From Tyto alba (taxonomy: Eukaryota > Chordata > Aves > Strigiformes > Tytonidae): a DNA stretch of 64,000 bases. Positions 49,201 through 61,130 of this stretch are shown one piece after another. The translations under genes and the position numbers were made by a program. The notes below the pieces were generated by a model, which did not search any database, had not been told where the DNA came from, and saw only the letters and a list, made by a program, of their open reading frames with translations. The stretch lies in contig NW_024881321.1 in the NCBI RefSeq assembly GCF_018691265.1, forward strand, positions 23,472,198 through 23,536,197, in the 5' to 3' direction. Positions within the stretch are counted from its first letter, which is position 1. Each line of letters begins with the position of its first letter.

Positions 49201-50909
49201 CGAAGAACACAAAAATTTGCTGGATTTTCTTTCCTCTTACTGTGTCTATCTTTCTATACAGTGCTTATTTTAGGTTTGTTTTCTTTTTTTTTTTTTTTTT
49301 TTTCCTTCTCATTGACATATTTGCATATTTAAATTTTTACTATGCCCATCCATTTATTTAGAAAAACCCAATAAAAGTCATACTCATGCTGGTCAAACAA
49401 GTGAATAAAATTAAATTAAATCAGTACTACTGGGAAAACCAAACATACAGAGACCTGTGTGGTTTTGTATATTGAAATCTATACATTAATTTATTTCTAC
49501 TATGATCTGGTACCAGTTCAGTCTGGTAAGCTGTGATAAAAACAGCTGTTGCCACTACGTGGCCTCATACTGACTCCATATCTACACTTCTTGCTGAGAG
49601 TTATGAAAGAAGATCAAGGCATAAAAAAAAGACATAGTCTTTGTTTTTAGGGAGCATACAAAGTAACATAGTGGAGAAAGGTAGGTAGTGTAAATTGTCT
49701 GTTAGCAGAGTGACAGAAGGGAGAATATGAATAATTCTAGTTCAAGCCTAGGCTTGGAGGGTTTGATATGATTTGGAAATATATCATGTGTAGTCCAAGT
49801 ATAAGAGGTATTATAGACATTTCTTGATTTACAAAATCAGATCAAGACATATTACTCATGCTGATGAAGCTAATGGCAGATCCTGTATCAAACTACTTAA
49901 CATTATTGATCTGTGGTGTAGTTGTCAGATCTCCAACCCATACTCTTAAAACTTTTGCCGGTGAAGGCAATGAGGTAATAACTGATTATTAACAGCCAAG
50001 GGAGGTAATACTTGTGACAGTATTATAGATATCAACATATTTCTTAAGATTTTGTGACAGTTGTATTTCTAAAGTCTACTTATATTATAACTCATCCCAA
50101 ATCCAAATACTGATATGGCTTGCCATATAACTATTCTGAAAAGTCCTTTCACCTTCACAAATAAATCATACTGACTGGCTTTTATCAGAACTAAGGCTGT
50201 GTCAGAGAGCAGGAAGTACAGGCTACAAGGGATGATCAGCTGGGAGCTGAGAGTAACCCCAGCATAGGCAATGAAAAATTATATTTTATAAAAAGTGAAG
50301 TTCTTCCTTTGAAAAAAAAAAAAAAAAAAAAAAAGTGAGTTTCTTGAGTTAAAGATTTTGAAACAAATGCAATGTAATTGCTCATCTAATAAAAGAAAAG
50401 AAACTGAAAAGGAACTGAAAAAAGATATATTTGGTTTATGTACACACATTTACCTGCTTGTGTGTGAGAAAATGTTCCTGTACTTAAGCTTTCTGTTGTA
50501 CCCCCTTTCAAACTAATGTTAGGATTAGAATATTATGACTAAACATTATTAGAGTAATTCTTTTACATATGACAGAAATATTAACTGAGAACTTCTAATT
50601 GATGGAATTAACTAGCTACTCTATGAGAAAGTTGTTCCTACATAGACATGTAAAAAATTTATTACTTACATTTCACTGTGAAAGCAAAGAAACATACAGT
50701 GCTAATAAGATCCATGGAGAATCACTGCATTGTTATATGCACCTGTTTGTGCTGGACATTTGCAATGCCCAGGAATCATTGTTGTTGTCCTTGACTTGTA
50801 AAATGAAGACTCACATTTTTGTTATGAATTCAAAACCTGTTTTTAAAAAATACCTTTTTATACATTTTAACTTCCACTTCCCAAAAAAACAAATATCCAA
50901 TTGACAAAA
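46213..50909. other. AT-rich intergenic, no gene seen
   Basis: No gene recognised. Just after the LTR the words TTTTGTACAACAGTGAATA and CTTTGTATAACAGTGAATA recur about 42 bp apart (46213 and 46255). A patch at 47100-47200 (GTCACCTAAACAAGAC, CCAGGGTCTCCTGAACTG) may be an old dispersed repeat. Poly-T at 49284-49303 and poly-A of 23 at 50312-50334. Confidence 0.5.
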
Positions 50910-51184
50910 TGTGCTGGTTTTAATTGGGATAGAGTTAATTTTCTTCATAACAGCTAGTATGAAGATGTGTTTTGGATTTGTGCTGAAAGCAGAGTTGATA
51001 ATTCAGGGATGTTTTAGCTATTTCTAAGCAGTACTCATGCAGAGTCAGGGCCTTTTCTTCTTCTCACACTACCGCACCAGTGAGTAGGGCAGAGGTGCAC
51101 AAGAAATTGGGAGAGGACGCAGCTGGAACAGCTGACCCAACTGGCCAAAGGGCTATTCCATACCATATGACATCATATTCAACA

Positions 51185-51190
51185 TATAAA
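51185..51190 (+). promoter_or_regulatory. TATA box of type B LTR
   Basis: TATAAA in AACATATAAAGCTGG, same position as in the 45.7-kb copy. Confidence 0.6.
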
Positions 51191-51373
51191 GCTGGAGGAA
51201 GGAGAAGGAAAGGGGGGGATGTTTGGAGTGATGTCATGTCTCTTCCCATATAACCATTACACATGATGGAGCTCTATTTTCCTGGAGATGGCTGAACACC
51301 TGCCTGCTGATGGGAAGTGGTGAATGAATTCTTTGCTTTGTTTTGCTTGTCTTGCACAGCTTTTGTTTTACCT

Positions 51374-51379
51374 ATTAAA
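51374..51379 (+). terminator. Polyadenylation signal (ATTAAA) of type B LTR
   Basis: ATTAAA followed by CTGTTTTTACCTTAACC, aligned with 46083-46088. Confidence 0.6.
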
Positions 51380-51506
51380 CTGTTTTTACCTTAACCAATG
51401 AGTTTTCTCACTTTTACCCTTCCAATTCTTTTCCCCAATCCCACCACAGGGGAGTGAGTGAGCAGCTCTGTAGTGGTTAATTGCCAACTGGGGTTAAACC
51501 ATGACA

Positions 51507-54354
51507 CAGGGGATTTTTGCTTCCCTTCTGTGATATGAAGTACAAAAAAGAAGAGAAAGGTATTTCATCCTTGACCAGAGCTGGGCTTTATCTAAACAAT
51601 CTAATTGACATTCTTTAGGGTATAGGGTTGCATACTGACTGTTTAACACAAAACCAAAACATATCTTTATAGCTGTGTAATAATTTCTTCAAATAGTCAA
51701 AATCTATATATGGTAACTCCTTTTCAAATGAAATTATACTTGAAAAAAAAATGTTTTGCATTTTGGATCTGATATTGTTCTGAATTGCTTGTTTAACAGC
51801 TTATAATATATGTGGATATTTAATTGAGCAAGTTCATGAAACACTATTCTAACATAACAGTAAGAGACATGATAAACCCTGAGGGAGTTATTATATGACT
51901 GTCATCACGAAAAGGTGACCAACCTACTTCACATATATTAGTGTTAACCTCTGACTTATTTTGAATATTGCCATTATCAATAAGCAAACAAAATGTCAAC
52001 TAAGATAAGAAATATGTGACAATATGTGCAGATTCTTTGAAAACAAACAAACAAAAAAAAAGGGGCTCTGAATAAATGTATAGAATATTACATTTAAATG
52101 AATGAGGAAGTTTTGACAAAGAGACAATATAAATGACCTAACAGAATTTTTAAGTTACATAATTAATCTCTAAATTATATAATCTATAACAACCTTATAG
52201 CATGATGAATAAGGAGATACTAATTAATTCTTTTGGAATTTTTAAAATAATACTCACTATATAGAATTAGAAATTACTTTTATTTAAACTATTTACATAT
52301 AGATCAAAATGCTTTGAGACCATCCAATCTAAAAAGTTAATTGCACTGATTTATAAATGGCTCTTACTCCTTTAAAAATATCATGAAATATATACAAAGT
52401 AAGAGGACAACTCCTACATTCATTTTGCAGGGATAAAAGTCAACAGTAAATGTATCTAGAAGTTGTGATTCAGCCTTTTTTCCTGCTTTTTCTTTGCATC
52501 ACACAGAAAACAAGCTGCAACAATCCTTTCCTTAGCATGTTTATTGTCTTTCTTTCTTTTTCTTTCCTGCTTTGTTTGGCATGTTGAAAAAAAAAAAAAA
52601 AAAATCGGATTCATTCCTTCTCCCTGCCCCACACATCAGCCTGCTTCTTCAAGTACAGAAGAATAGAAAAGGTGGACTTATTCCCTTCCTCCATAATATT
52701 GATGCAATAAAACGTGTAAATCACAAAAAAAATGTACAGTTTCAAGGCAAGAAAAAACAGGGATATATCTGACTTCCATGACAGGAAATTTGTTTGTTTG
52801 CCATCCATCTCTTGAATTTTCTGCTGCTAAAAATTACTTTTCTTGTCTGATTTGTTTGGGTGATGCTTTCTTTCCGTCTACCCAATCCTTCTATGGAACT
52901 TTGACAGGGAAACTTTAAAAAATGATAATATAAAATATTTTAGAAATATCTATTGAAAATCTCCATAAAAACAATTATTTTGTTCTAAGGTTGGAGAGTT
53001 AGAAGACTTTATTACTTTATAATTTCAAAATTTTTGGCCCAAATACCCATCCATATGTCATTTTCCCCATCAAAATAATAATTAGGGTAATATATTCTTT
53101 ATTAATCATTGTATAAGTCAGAAAATGGAAGAAAATTGTTGTTACAGGCAGTTTACAGTAAATACATTCACAGAAGTGTGTTATATATAAATGAGAGCAG
53201 AATATGAAATGTTCTAACAGTGATACATATTGCTGGAAATTATAGTTTAAGAAGTAAGACTAATAACTTGGGTGGGAAAATTCTTCTAACATTTTTGTAA
53301 CTTGTAAATTTTTATAAGGATCCAATGGAAAAATTAACAATATTTTATTTCAAACAGTTCACAATTGAAGTAAATTATGTTCCCACAATAAAGATATAAA
53401 AATGAGACTTTTGAGTTAAAATGTGATTTTGCTACCAGTTCTGAGTACTGGAAGACAGAATGCATAAATATTTATAACTTACTCCTCAGCTTCTTGAAAT
53501 GAAGAATTTGTTTTTAGTTTGTACTATTTTTTGGAGTATATTTATGTAGTGATTTATTTGGAAAATGGCCTCATTTAATTATTAATTAAATTACTGAATC
53601 ATAAAGAAGTGCTTTTAATATCTGGCAAATAAGGACTAAGACTGAGAAGAAGCCATCTTGAAATATATCTCATCAATGAGACTATGAGATTCAGTATGTG
53701 ACAAAGCTGCTTTTGGTATATGACAACGTAAGTTAATGTTAGGTTTCAAGTCAGAGATTCAGGGGAATTAAGAGATCATAAAGTTTTAATTGCCTCTTCA
53801 AGGTATACAGTACTGCAGCATTAAGAAGCATGAAGTACACTTATAGCCTTAGTATGTATAAATTGGCAGTTCCAGATTAATCAGGAGTGGTTCTTTCTCT
53901 CAGGACAATGAGGCCTGTCCCATTAAAACTTTACCAGGTAGTGCTTCAGTAAGTCCTTCTGAGCCATTTTTTTTGCCTTAAGCATGAAAGCATACAGCTC
54001 ACATGCCACTACCAAGTTCAGCAGCACAATTGCCAAAGTACTCCATGGCTGTCCACCTTTACTGGGGTGCAGAAGAACCTCCCGTCAGCTGAAAAGCATG
54101 AGTTCCTCTCTACAATAATGTTATATTCAGTCTAGAATAATTAATTACTTGGACAAACATATTATTTTTTCAAAGTAGCCAAATGGTTTAGTATGAGGAC
54201 ATTAAACAAAGTCAAAATTTGTACCATTTTGTCATTACATATAAGCAAACTCCACTACTGCCTGGAAAATAACTTATTGGAACTAATAATGAGGTAAACA
54301 AGGAGGTTCATGTATCTAAATGAAGTCAACTTACATGAGTGGTGTGCTGTATCA
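51507..54354. other. AT-rich intergenic, no gene seen
   Basis: Contains a poly-A of 18 (52587-52604) crossed by a rejected Lys-rich frame. Around 53900-54120 the sequence is less AT-rich but unclassified. No gene recognised. Confidence 0.5.
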
Positions 54355-54920
54355 TGATGTGCCCCATGAGGGTCAACAAGGAGAAGTGCAAAGTCCTGCA
54401 CCTGAGAAGTAACAACCACATACACCAATATATTGTGGGGGCCACCCAACTGGAAAACAGCTTTGCAGACAAGGACCTAGGAGTCCTGATGGACACCATG
54501 TTGAACATCAGCCATCAATGTGCCCTTGCTGCAAAGAAGGCTAATGGTGTCCTGGGCTGCACTAGTCAAAGCATTGCCAGCAGGTTGAGGTAAGTGATCC
54601 TTCTCCTCTGCTCAGCACTGATGAGGCCACACCTGGACTCCTTTGTCCAGCTCTAGGCTCCCCAGCACAAGAGAGGCATTGATATACTGGAGAGAGTGCA
54701 GAAAACAGCCACAGGGATTATTAAGGGACTGGATCACCTGTCCTGTGGAAAGGCTGAGAAATCTGGGACTGTTTATCCTGGAGAAAAGAAGGCTCAGAGG
54801 GATCTTATCAATGTATATTAGTACCTGAAGGGCAGGTTCAAAGAGGATGGAGCCAGACCCTTTTCAGTGGTGCCCAGTAACAGGATCAGAGGCAATGGGC
54901 ACAAATTGAAACACAGCAGG
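54355..54920 (+). mobile_element. CR1 LINE fragment, RT C-terminal region, cut by an LTR
   Basis: Forward CR1 ORF2 thumb region. The frame to 54593 reads NKEKCKVLHL, HQYIVGATQLENSF, KDLGVLMDTMLNISHQC and AAKKANGVLGC, all standard CR1 blocks. It continues past a stop with decayed ARL-type sequence to GGATCAGAGGCAATGGGCAC (RGNGHKLKH block) at about 54890-54915. The element stops abruptly at 54920 where an LTR begins; the C-terminal remainder and 3' end do not reappear after the LTR. The 5' side starts at CCATGAGGGTCAACAAGGAG, a usual 5' truncation. Confidence 0.92.
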
Positions 54921-55451
54921 TGTCATCGTTTTAACCCAGTCAGGAGCCAAACACCATGCAGACTCTCACCTTCCCCTGCCCAGGGGATCGGGAAGGGAAT
55001 TGGATGGGTAAAGGTAGGGAGACCTGTAGGTTGAGCTGAAAACAGTTTAATAATTGAAATCAAATAAAACAATAATGATAATAAAAAGTACAAATGGATA
55101 ATACACTGTGTGACCACTCACAAGACACTGACCAATACCCAGCCCGTTCCCAGCTAGTGATCCCAGAGAAGCCAAGATCCTGAAACCATAGTCCCAGAAG
55201 TGAGAGAGAGCTCCTCGCTTCCTGGTTAAGTTTCGCCTATATACTGAGCATGATGTTATATGATATGGAATATTTCATTGGCCAGTTTGGGTCTGATGCT
55301 CTGGCAGTACTCCATCTCAGTTTCTTGTGCAGCTCCACATAGGCGGCACACAGGTGGTAAGAAAGTCTTAGATTTCTTAGCAACAAGTGAAAATGTCAGT
55401 GTACTATCAACATTCTTCTCATACCAAATCCCATACTGATTCCAAAACACT
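54921..55451 (-). mobile_element. ERVL-like LTR (type B), minus strand, 5' end missing
   Basis: On plus it begins TGTCATCGTTTTAACCCAG, the reverse of the family 3' end. ATTAAA (plus TTTAAT, 55046-55051), TATATA (55238-55243) and CCATATCATATAACATCATG on the minus strand follow in family order. It matches as far as AGTGTTTTGGAATCAG (about 55436-55451) and then loses similarity. The first 55-60 bp of the LTR (TGTCCTGG... to the AGTTAA block) are missing. It sits exactly at the break in the CR1 at 54920. Confidence 0.88.
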
Positions 55452-55880
55452 TAATTAAAATGGTTAAAAATAGGAAATGGCTAAAAGATTCTCAAAATAG
55501 AAGACTTCCTTTTGAGAACAGAGTTACAGAAATATAAACATATTTCAGAAGAATCCATTTAACTTCTAAATCAACAGAGAACCATATCCATTAACTTAAC
55601 TTGCTAATGGATTTTTTTCAATTAATATCTACTCATTACTTTCTATATGATATTATTGTTACTATTTTGTATTTAGCATTTTTCCCTAGAAATAAAACAC
55701 TTATAACAATTATGGTTCTTTTTCAAGACTTTTTTTTTTTTTTCCTGTAAGAAATGGTTTCTGAGTGTTTCCAAACACAAGATTAAAATGTCAGGATTTT
55801 CTATATAGTAAAAGCTACATTTTAACTGTATGTGGCACATAGTCCCTCCTGTCATTACTGGTAAATAAGTTTTTGTCTAT
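55452..55880. other. Unique AT-rich spacer
   Basis: Separates the truncated LTR from the next CR1. It contains neither the rest of the LTR nor the rest of the upstream CR1, pointing to a deletion on this side. Confidence 0.5.
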
Positions 55881-56670
55881 CAGAGTCATAGAAACATTTA
55901 GTTTGGAAAAGACCTTTAAGATCATCGAGTCCAGACACAAATGTCACTGCCAAGTCCACCACTAAACCATGTCCCTAGGTGCCACATCTACACATCTTTT
56001 AAATACCTCCAGGGATGGTGACAATAACTTCCTTGGGCAGACTGTGCCAGTGCTTGACAACTCTTTCAGTCAAGTTTTCCTAATATCCAATTGAAATGTC
56101 CCCTGGAGCAACTGGAGGCCTTTTCTTCTTGTCTCATCCCTTGTTAGTTAGGAAGAGACTGACACCCATCTCAGTACAACTTCCTCTCAGGTAGTTGTAG
56201 AAAGCAATAATATCTCTCCTCATCTTCCTTTTCTCCAGAACAAACAACCCCACTTCCCTCAGGCACTCCTTGTAGGACTTGTTCCCTAGACTCTTCAAAA
56301 GCTTCATTGCTCCAGCACCTCAAAGTCTTTGTTGTAGTGAGGGGCCCAAAACTGAACACAGTATTTGACGAGCAGCCTCACCAGTGATGAATTCTTCGTT
56401 CCCTCCAGCAGATCAACACTCTTGCCCAACTAGGTGTTGCCTGCAAACTTACTGAGGGTTGACTTGATCCCTTCATCTAGATCATTGATGAAGATATTAG
56501 GTAGGACTGGAGCCAATACTGAGTCCTGAGGAACACTACTTGTGACTGGCTTCCAACTGTATTAAAATCCATTCACAACTATTTGGGCCTGGCCATCCAG
56601 ACAGTTTTTTATCTAATAATGAGTATGCCCATCTAAGCCATGAGCATCCAGTTTCTCCATGAGAATGACT
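55881..56670 (-). pseudogene. CR1 ORF2 reverse transcriptase remnant (C-terminal half)
   Basis: Degraded reading frames on the minus strand retain EKLDAHGLD, WPGP-type linker, the segment around [14 protein letters not shown] residues, and FGPLTT/NEAFEESREQ in place of the usual FWAPHY...LE...R block. The catalytic FADD region falls near 56440-56460 but is interrupted by the deletion. No continuous frame longer than 62 codons survives. Confidence 0.78.
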
Positions 56671-57612
56671 TGCTAACTCCTGTGTGAGTATCATTTTCCC
56701 CCTTTGAGACAGGTGTACCCCATCTGTAGTCAGCAGGCCTGATCTTTTGTAGATTGACCAATGATCAAAAACACCAAAATTCTGCCAGTGATAACAAGCT
56801 CAGGGCCAGGCTGTTGATCTGCTGGCTATTCCTGTTTCTTCCCTTATCATTACCTGCAAACTGGAAGGATAGAGGAGAACACCACTTGTGCTCCTGATCC
56901 TTTAACCAGTCATCCCAAGGCCTTAAAATATCTTTTGATTGCCCTTAGACTTCTTGTTGTAACTTCATTGCTGCCTACCTTAAAAATCAGTAATGGATAA
57001 TAATTCAAGGGCTGTACCACGGTAGGAAGCTTTCTCTTCACATTTTTACCCAGCCCCCAGGGAGGCAGCAGACATACCTAAGAAGTGGATCTGGTCTACA
57101 TATTGGGCTTTCTGTTCCTCTCAGGAGAGAGTCTCGTATGTCCCATCTTAGTTTTTTTTTATGGAAATGATTTTGGCACAGGATGTAGACCAATTTAACC
57201 TTGGTTACACCTCCAAGATAGATGAACCATTGTCCTCATTATTGTTTAGTTCTACTTCAAAACTTTCTAGTTATTGTACATAGGCACCTGAGAAGGTGAG
57301 ATAGTCTCAAAGGAGATATGTCTGCTGCAGCAGGCAGGAATTTGTCACCATTGACCCATATCCCTTGAGTTACCGCATTCAGCCAGGTGGAGAGAGGACA
57401 GGGAATCCTCTGTATCCTGTCTGACAGACCTGTCCCAGTGAAGGTAGGGTGAGATTCCAGTAGTCTATCTTTCTCTCATACTCCCTGATAGTCCTCGACC
57501 TTGTCACCTCCTCCCAGAGGTCTGTCACTAAGCAGAGTTCCTCTCCCTGGCCTCACCTCCCACAGGTGCTCTCACTGCTGCCATCCAATGCTGGCATAGA
57601 AGCAGGGCACAT
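56671..57612 (-). pseudogene. CR1 ORF1 remnant with SGNH/GDSL esterase-like C-terminus
   Basis: Minus-strand translation contains QINSLALSLLSLAEF, DHWSIYKRSGLLTTDGVHLS and QRGK...TQELAS. The D..HLS..G pattern is the catalytic Asp-His block of SGNH hydrolases, and an INSxL stretch upstream is usual. Esterase domains in ORF1 are known from CR1-like LINEs. Farther 5' (57.3-57.6 kb) the translation gives an Arg/Glu-rich REYERKIDYW-like stretch, possibly coiled coil. The central part with the Gly-Asp-Ser nucleophile block is not recognisable, and stops interrupt throughout. Assignment to CR1 rather than another element rests on the junction with the RT. Confidence 0.6.
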
Positions 57613-60600
57613 TCTGTAGAATAGTGAACTAATACAGCTGTAATAAAGAGTGATATCACATTTTGCACATTAATTTCAGTCCTCCTGAAAGAGTGAATTC
57701 ATATTCTTAGAGGAATAAAAAGCCTAAAATATTCTAACCCAATAAAAGTGAAAGCAAGAGAGAAAATACAGATTACCCTTAAACACTAATGGAATGTATG
57801 TACAGTTAGTAAAATCATAGTTTTAAACACTTGTATCATAGCATTAGTGAATTTTAATGCACAGAACTTTGTGGTATTTTTTATGCATAACTAATTTACT
57901 GTCAGGTTGAAGTTTTTACTTTAACCTTACTTTAACCTTAGTTTAATTTATTGTTTTACTTCAAAATATTGTTTCTGGATAACATGGTACTATTGCACTG
58001 TATGATAAAAGAATACTCCTTCTATAAGGGCACAAAGCAAAAATGCCCTGTGTATAAATGGTACTATTAATGAATGCAAATAATCCAGGAAATATATGAC
58101 TATTTTAGAGGGAGATAAATTAATGAGATGCAACAGATTAGGCTAAAATTATTCTGAGGATCTGTCAATATACTGAAAATCTCATTTTTATTTGGATATT
58201 TCAAAACTAATATTCTGCTCAACATTTAAACAAAATGAAGGCTATTTCCAACATACAGGAGGTTTATTTGGAAAAATGATGCAATTACTATGATAACAAC
58301 TCTTCTGCATAATTTTAATTTGAACATGTACAAAGTTTAATTTCAAAATAAAAAAAAAAAAAAATAGGCAGGGAAATATTTTCCAAGAATCCTGAAAAAA
58401 AATCACTTGAATTTATAAAGTCTAAGGTTTTTGTTTTATTCCCTTTACTTTTCTTCTTTGTATAAACAAAATGACTTGTCAGCATTGCAGTTGATGGTCC
58501 TTAGGTAATCAGTGGCTCAACAGCTTCATGTGTCATAACATAACTGTTATGCTAATGACTTCTGCAAAGCCCAGCTGGAAACATCTGAAGACACACAACT
58601 TTGATTAATGACGACATTTGAAATTTTTAGTCTTAAGTGTTTGAATGATTTTGTGTAATTTTAATAAAAATTTAACAAAGGTTTTTCTTTGTATACATAT
58701 CCATCTGGAGCTAATTGTGCTAAGTGCCATCAGTTGACTGACAAACTTACAAAATTTACTTTTGTTTGTTTGTTAGTTTTATGGTCAGAGAAGTAAACTA
58801 CAAGTTAGAAATGCTTATTGATCTAAAAAGTTTTTATTCTGTAGAGCAGTTACAAAGTTGTTTCATGTTTTGTAATCATGATTTGACTTACATGACTAAG
58901 TTATTTCATTATTTTAGTACTAATTTAGTTTACAAATAGTCTATAGAAACATATATAGCTGTAAAAGATGAATCAAACTTCTTTCTTCCTTCTTTTTTCT
59001 TTTTCTACCCTCTTTTTTTTTTTTTTTCTGGGACTGCTTTACTGCTCGTATAATAGAAGCTTAGTGTGTGTGACATTTTCAGTACCTAAGTTGGAATGGT
59101 TATTTGTCTTCTGCACAAGTTTGTAGAAGTTGAAGACAGTAGAGCTATTAAGATTGGAATATTTTCGTATCATGGGTGGAAGGTCATTACTCAGATATTT
59201 GAAATTTAGGTATATGTTTACATGGGCTTCTGAGTAAAAATACCAAAAGTTGGTCTCATTCAGACAACACTCTTCTGCACTGTTAAGATAATTATTTAAA
59301 AGAAGTGGCTTGTCTTTTCCTCTGGAGCCATCTTTCTCTGACCTTTGACCAGATAAGTAGCAGAGACTCCTAGATTTAATTACATGACTACCTTTTCATA
59401 GTGCTAAGTCTGGGTGTAATAAATCCTATCCTTATGTAAAGCAACTGATTTAATTCTATCAAGAAAATTTCTGAATTATAATAAATACCATAATACCAGG
59501 TAGATATTAGTCATATATTCAGATATCTTCTTAACATACTATACTAAGTGAAGTGGTCTGTTTAAAGCGAAAAAAAAAAAGCATGGTTTTCAAGGCTTAC
59601 AATTTTATCATAGTATAATTATTCACACAGAACTTTCATTGACTTAATACAGAATATTACCTATGAACAAGATGAAGCTAAGAGTTTTGGCACTTACTTT
59701 AATTGCACATATTGTTTTCTAATCAATATTTACTGGTAAAGCTATGATGTGTTTACAATATTTTTACAATTAATCATATTCATTGTTTGATAGTTCTATT
59801 TCTTCTCTTTGATATGCAGCATATTACCTATTAAAGGTAATGACAAATGTTCTGTAATATAAAACAGCAGGCTATAATTAATGACAAATATGTTGTTCCA
59901 AAGGGAAAGCACTTACTACAGTAGGTTCTATTATTTTAAGTGTCATTTTCATGGCATATTCAGAGAATCAGGGAAGTGTAATGACAGTTTTGTAGCTTTG
60001 AAACTTTTTTTAATTCACTTTTATTCCATTCCTGGAAATATTTTTGGTGTATTATGACTTTCTCTTGAAGCACAAAATATATTAAGAAGCTGATAGGATG
60101 CTATATATTTAGCCTCTGTGTTCCAACTGCTGTTTCCAAAATGACTCTTGTAAGTCACAGCATTCTGAAAACAATGTTATATTGAATAGAAACATGTTTC
60201 TTCCTGGGGAGCAACTGTCTCCAGAAACTACAGACTCTCAGAGACTACCTGGTTATGTTAGTATGAGAGTTGCATTATTTCTTTAAGCCTTGGAAATGTC
60301 TGAGGGTTGTTGATTTCCACTACTGCCTTATTTCTTTACATTTTTCTGAAAGGGCCAGCATGACTTTGATGTCTGACTTCTTCAGAGGAGCTGTAGTTGA
60401 GAATCTTGAGTAAAAAATATTTACCTCTAGTTCAGAATGAAGCACATAATTAACTTCACTGTGTGCAATCTTAAGCATCTTCTTTTGCCTTTAGTGGTTT
60501 CTGAGATGATTATTTTTTAGGAAGGTAACACTAGGATGTCATATACTGACAGCAGAGCAACAAAGACATTTTCCTGGCTCATAAAACTCCCTTAAAAAGG

Positions 60601-61045
60601 GATGGAAAGAGGTACTTCTGTTGTAAGACCATCCTGAGCCCTGTATTGTTTTGGCTATACTGCTGTCACTATCTGTGCTAAATTTATGTCTACATTAGTT
60701 ACAATTACTACAGTGCAGGCATAATTTTAAACTATGGGTTAACTACAGCTTGAGCTATTGAAATTTTCACAAATACTTTCATCACTGTCTTCCCAATTTA
60801 GGGATAGCCTTACAGTAAGCCTTATATTTTAGTTCATGGTTCTTGATTGTGGTTTGGCCAAGTATACCTGTTGTACCATCTTACGAGTTGTGCTCCCCAC
60901 TTTTGAACACATTACTGTGAATGTTTAACTCTATCCACATTCTGTATGGGAAACTGATGGGCTGGACTCAGATCTAAGGTTGTTGCCAATAGACAGATGG
61001 TAATGTTCACCTCATCTTAATGTAGATGTCTCAAATAGGTCAGGT
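57613..61045. other. AT-rich intergenic, no gene seen; two candidate conserved stretches
   Basis: No repeat family recognised. Segments at 58440-58760 and 59730-60010 have balanced, non-repetitive composition with several homeodomain-like TAAT cores (for example TTGATTAATGACGA at about 58600). A 16-base poly-A is at about 58349, a pyrimidine-rich run at 58980-59030. Confidence 0.45.
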
Positions 61046-61130
61046 GAATCATAGTATCATAAAATCATTGAAGTTGGAAAAGACCTTCAAGATCATCAAG
61101 TCCAACCATAATCATACAATAACCTTCCTA
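61046..61130 (-). mobile_element. CR1 LINE 3'-end fragment
   Basis: GAATCATAGTATCATAAAAT then TTGGAAAAGACCTTCAAGATC and ATCAAGTCCAACC is the reverse of the CR1 3' terminus. Similarity fades after about 61130. Only the last part of ORF2 and 3' UTR remain. Confidence 0.85.

Larger units (their letters stand above)
50910..51506 (+). mobile_element. ERVL-like solo LTR (type B)
   Basis: 597 bp from TGTGCTGGTTTTAATTGGG to GGGGTTAAACCATGACA. In order: GGGATAGAGTTAATTTTCTT, TGTTTTGGATTTGTGCTG, CCATACCATATGACATCAT, TATAAA at 51185-51190, CTGAACACCTGCCTGCTGAT, ATTAAA at 51374-51379, and GGAGTGAGTGAGCAGCTC before the end. No internal viral sequence is attached. Flanks CAAAA and CAGGG are not a convincing duplication. 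Confidence 0.92.
55881..57612 (-). mobile_element. CR1 LINE, internally deleted: ORF1 esterase-like tail joined to RT
   Basis: Read on the minus strand, 55881-56670 is CR1: the 3' end (CAGAGTCATAGAAACATTTA on plus), the thumb region, then the reverse transcriptase block with ADDTKL/FNIF-type sequence near 56440-56560, up to EKLDAHGLD (about 56640-56665). A deletion inside this part removes sequence between the LLEG block and the VQFWAP block (about 56385). At about 56670 the element jumps to sequence whose translation is GLLTTDGVHLSQRGK (56700-56745), preceded by NSQQINSLALSLL. This resembles the C-terminal block of the SGNH/GDSL esterase domain known in ORF1 of CR1-like elements. The remaining 57.0-57.6 kb would be the upstream part of ORF1. 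Many stops; dead copy. Confidence 0.8.
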
